This document shows, piece after piece, positions 63,257 to 64,000 of a DNA stretch of 64,000 bases. This DNA is from Streptomyces roseoverticillatus. Lineage in GTDB: Bacteria; Actinomycetota; Actinomycetes; Streptomycetales; Streptomycetaceae. Position 1 is the stretch's first letter. Every line of letters starts with the position of its first letter. Below the pieces are notes generated by a model, which did not search any database, was not told where the DNA came from, and saw only the letters and a list, made by a program, of their open reading frames with translations. The DNA is taken from contig NZ_JOFL01000010.1 in assembly GCF_000719265.1 (NCBI RefSeq), positions 62,001 through 126,000 on the forward strand. Reading direction: 5' to 3'. The position numbers and the translations under genes are program-made.

Positions 63257-64000
63257 TCAGCGGAACGTATTGCAGCGGGCCATGTCCCCGGTGCTGTACC
63301 CCGTGTTGAACCACTGCTGCCGCTGCGCGGCCGAGCCGTGCGTCCAGCTCTCCGGGGTCACCCGGCCCTGGAACTTCTCCTGGATGCGGTCATCGCCGAC
63401 AGCCGCGGCCGCGGACAGGCCGTCGTCGATGTCCGCCTGCGTCAACCGGCTGATCAGCGGTCGCCCGGTGGACTTCTCGGGCGTCGTCGTGGCGTGCCGG
63501 GCCCAGACCCCGGCGTAGCAGTCGGCCTGCAGCTCGACCTTGACGGAGTTGCTCTCGGCGCCCGTGCGCCGGTCCTGGGCGCGGCCCAGCGTGCCCATCA
63601 GGTTCTGGATGTGGTGCCCGTACTCGTGCGCGACGACGTACGCCTCCGCGAACGGGCCGCCGGCGGCACCGAACTTGGTCCGCAGCTCGTTGAAGAACCC
63701 CAGGTCGAGGTAGACCTTGCGGTCGCCCGGGCAGTAGAACGGCCCGACGGCCGAGGACGCGGCCCCGCAGGCCGTACGGACCTGACCCGTGAAGAAGACG
63801 GTCGACGCCGGGGTGTACGTCCCGGAGCGGCGGCCGAACTCCTGGCTCCAGAACGACTGGGCGCTGTTGACCACGGCGACGATCCGGCAGTCCTCGCGGG
63901 TGTTGGCGTCGCGCCCCGTCCGGCAGTGCTGGTTGACCTGCGCGTCGCTGCTCGCCGTGCCGCCGGGCGCAGGCTCCGAGGTCAGCCCGAGCTCCTGCGG
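63257..64000 (-). CDS. neutral zinc metallopeptidase (YpfJ-like), 3' part
   Basis: The frame is open to the window edge, so the N-terminus is missing; 247 codons plus the stop are visible. The zinc site HEYGHHIQ (HExxH) is followed by [12 protein letters not shown], which supplies the third ligand Glu. [13 protein letters not shown] and [19 protein letters not shown], in parts, precede it. This is the putative neutral zinc metallopeptidase family, often membrane-anchored with an extracellular catalytic domain. The visible N-terminal part ([14 protein letters not shown]) looks like a linker after such an anchor. Confidence 0.92.
   Translation of the reverse strand, partial: PQELGLTSEPAPGGTASSDAQVNQHCRTGRDANTREDCRIVAVVNSAQSFWSQEFGRRSGTYTPASTVFFTGQVRTACGAASSAVGPFYCPGDRKVYLDLGFFNELRTKFGAAGGPFAEAYVVAHEYGHHIQNLMGTLGRAQDRRTGAESNSVKVELQADCYAGVWARHATTTPEKSTGRPLISRLTQADIDDGLSAAAAVGDDRIQEKFQGRVTPESWTHGSAAQRQQWFNTGYSTGDMARCNTFR

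Overview
The window is a high-GC actinobacterial chromosome segment, almost certainly Streptomyces. The evidence is strong GC bias at third codon positions, frequent GTG/TTG starts, many 4-nt stop/start overlaps, and a gene order I recognise as core Streptomyces chromosome: a second set of glycolysis/pentose-phosphate genes, then haem A, suf, ectoine and cobalamin loci. There are no tRNAs, rRNAs, CRISPR arrays, phage genes or full-length insertion sequences.

Layout. 1-12 kb: central carbon metabolism. gap (3' end), pgk and tpiA are followed by secG and an RbpA-family RNA polymerase-binding protein, then pgi. Convergent to these lies the oxidative pentose-phosphate operon tkt-tal-zwf-opcA-pgl. 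12-18 kb: haem O/A synthesis (ctaB, ctaA), a small hypothetical gene, an amidohydrolase-like gene and a two-gene ABC exporter. 18-24.6 kb: a complete Fe-S assembly operon sufR-B-D-Rieske-C-S-U-T with a SufR-type operator over the sufR start. 24.6-29.2 kb: agmatine deiminase, a VOC protein, an SMR efflux pump with its TetR regulator, then dapD and dapA. 29-38 kb: a secreted nuclease, an acidic orphan protein, a Tat-exported PhoX-like protein, an LLM oxidoreductase, a double TerD protein and a uronate dehydrogenase-like protein. 38-42.5 kb: a two-component system with an associated membrane protein, and a class V aminotransferase-like enzyme. 42.7-46 kb: ectABCD for ectoine and 5-hydroxyectoine. 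46.4-48.9 kb: an amidohydrolase, a repeat-packed intergenic region and a BASS transporter. 48.9-57.5 kb: a cobalamin operon (cobD-cobQ-chelatase-cobO-cobB-cobE-cobC) under a B12 riboswitch. 57.7-59.3 kb: a small membrane protein and the Pit phosphate transporter, with a PHO box. 59.3-64 kb: a class II aldolase, an alpha/beta hydrolase, a paralogue of the acidic orphan, a VOC protein and the 3' part of a zinc metallopeptidase.

How the genes work together. The first 12 kb supply triose-phosphate glycolysis and NADPH/pentose production. dapA/dapD (lysine and cell wall) and ectABCD both belong to the aspartate family: ectoine starts from aspartate semialdehyde, which is also the DapA substrate. 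Suf and haem A serve Fe-S and terminal oxidase maturation. The cobalamin block performs corrin amidation, adenosylation and nucleotide-loop entry.

The least explained content is non-coding. A dispersed family of roughly 110-nt palindromes sits at gene 3' ends and shows compensatory changes between copies. A short hairpin element of 33-36 nt has inserted both inside one such palindrome and, in frame, near the start of ctaB. Six copies of a decanucleotide precede the acidic orphan gene. A perfect 30-bp palindrome lies in the SMR/TetR promoter, and a 22-codon upstream ORF sits between the B12 riboswitch and cobD. No wholly new multigene system is evident.
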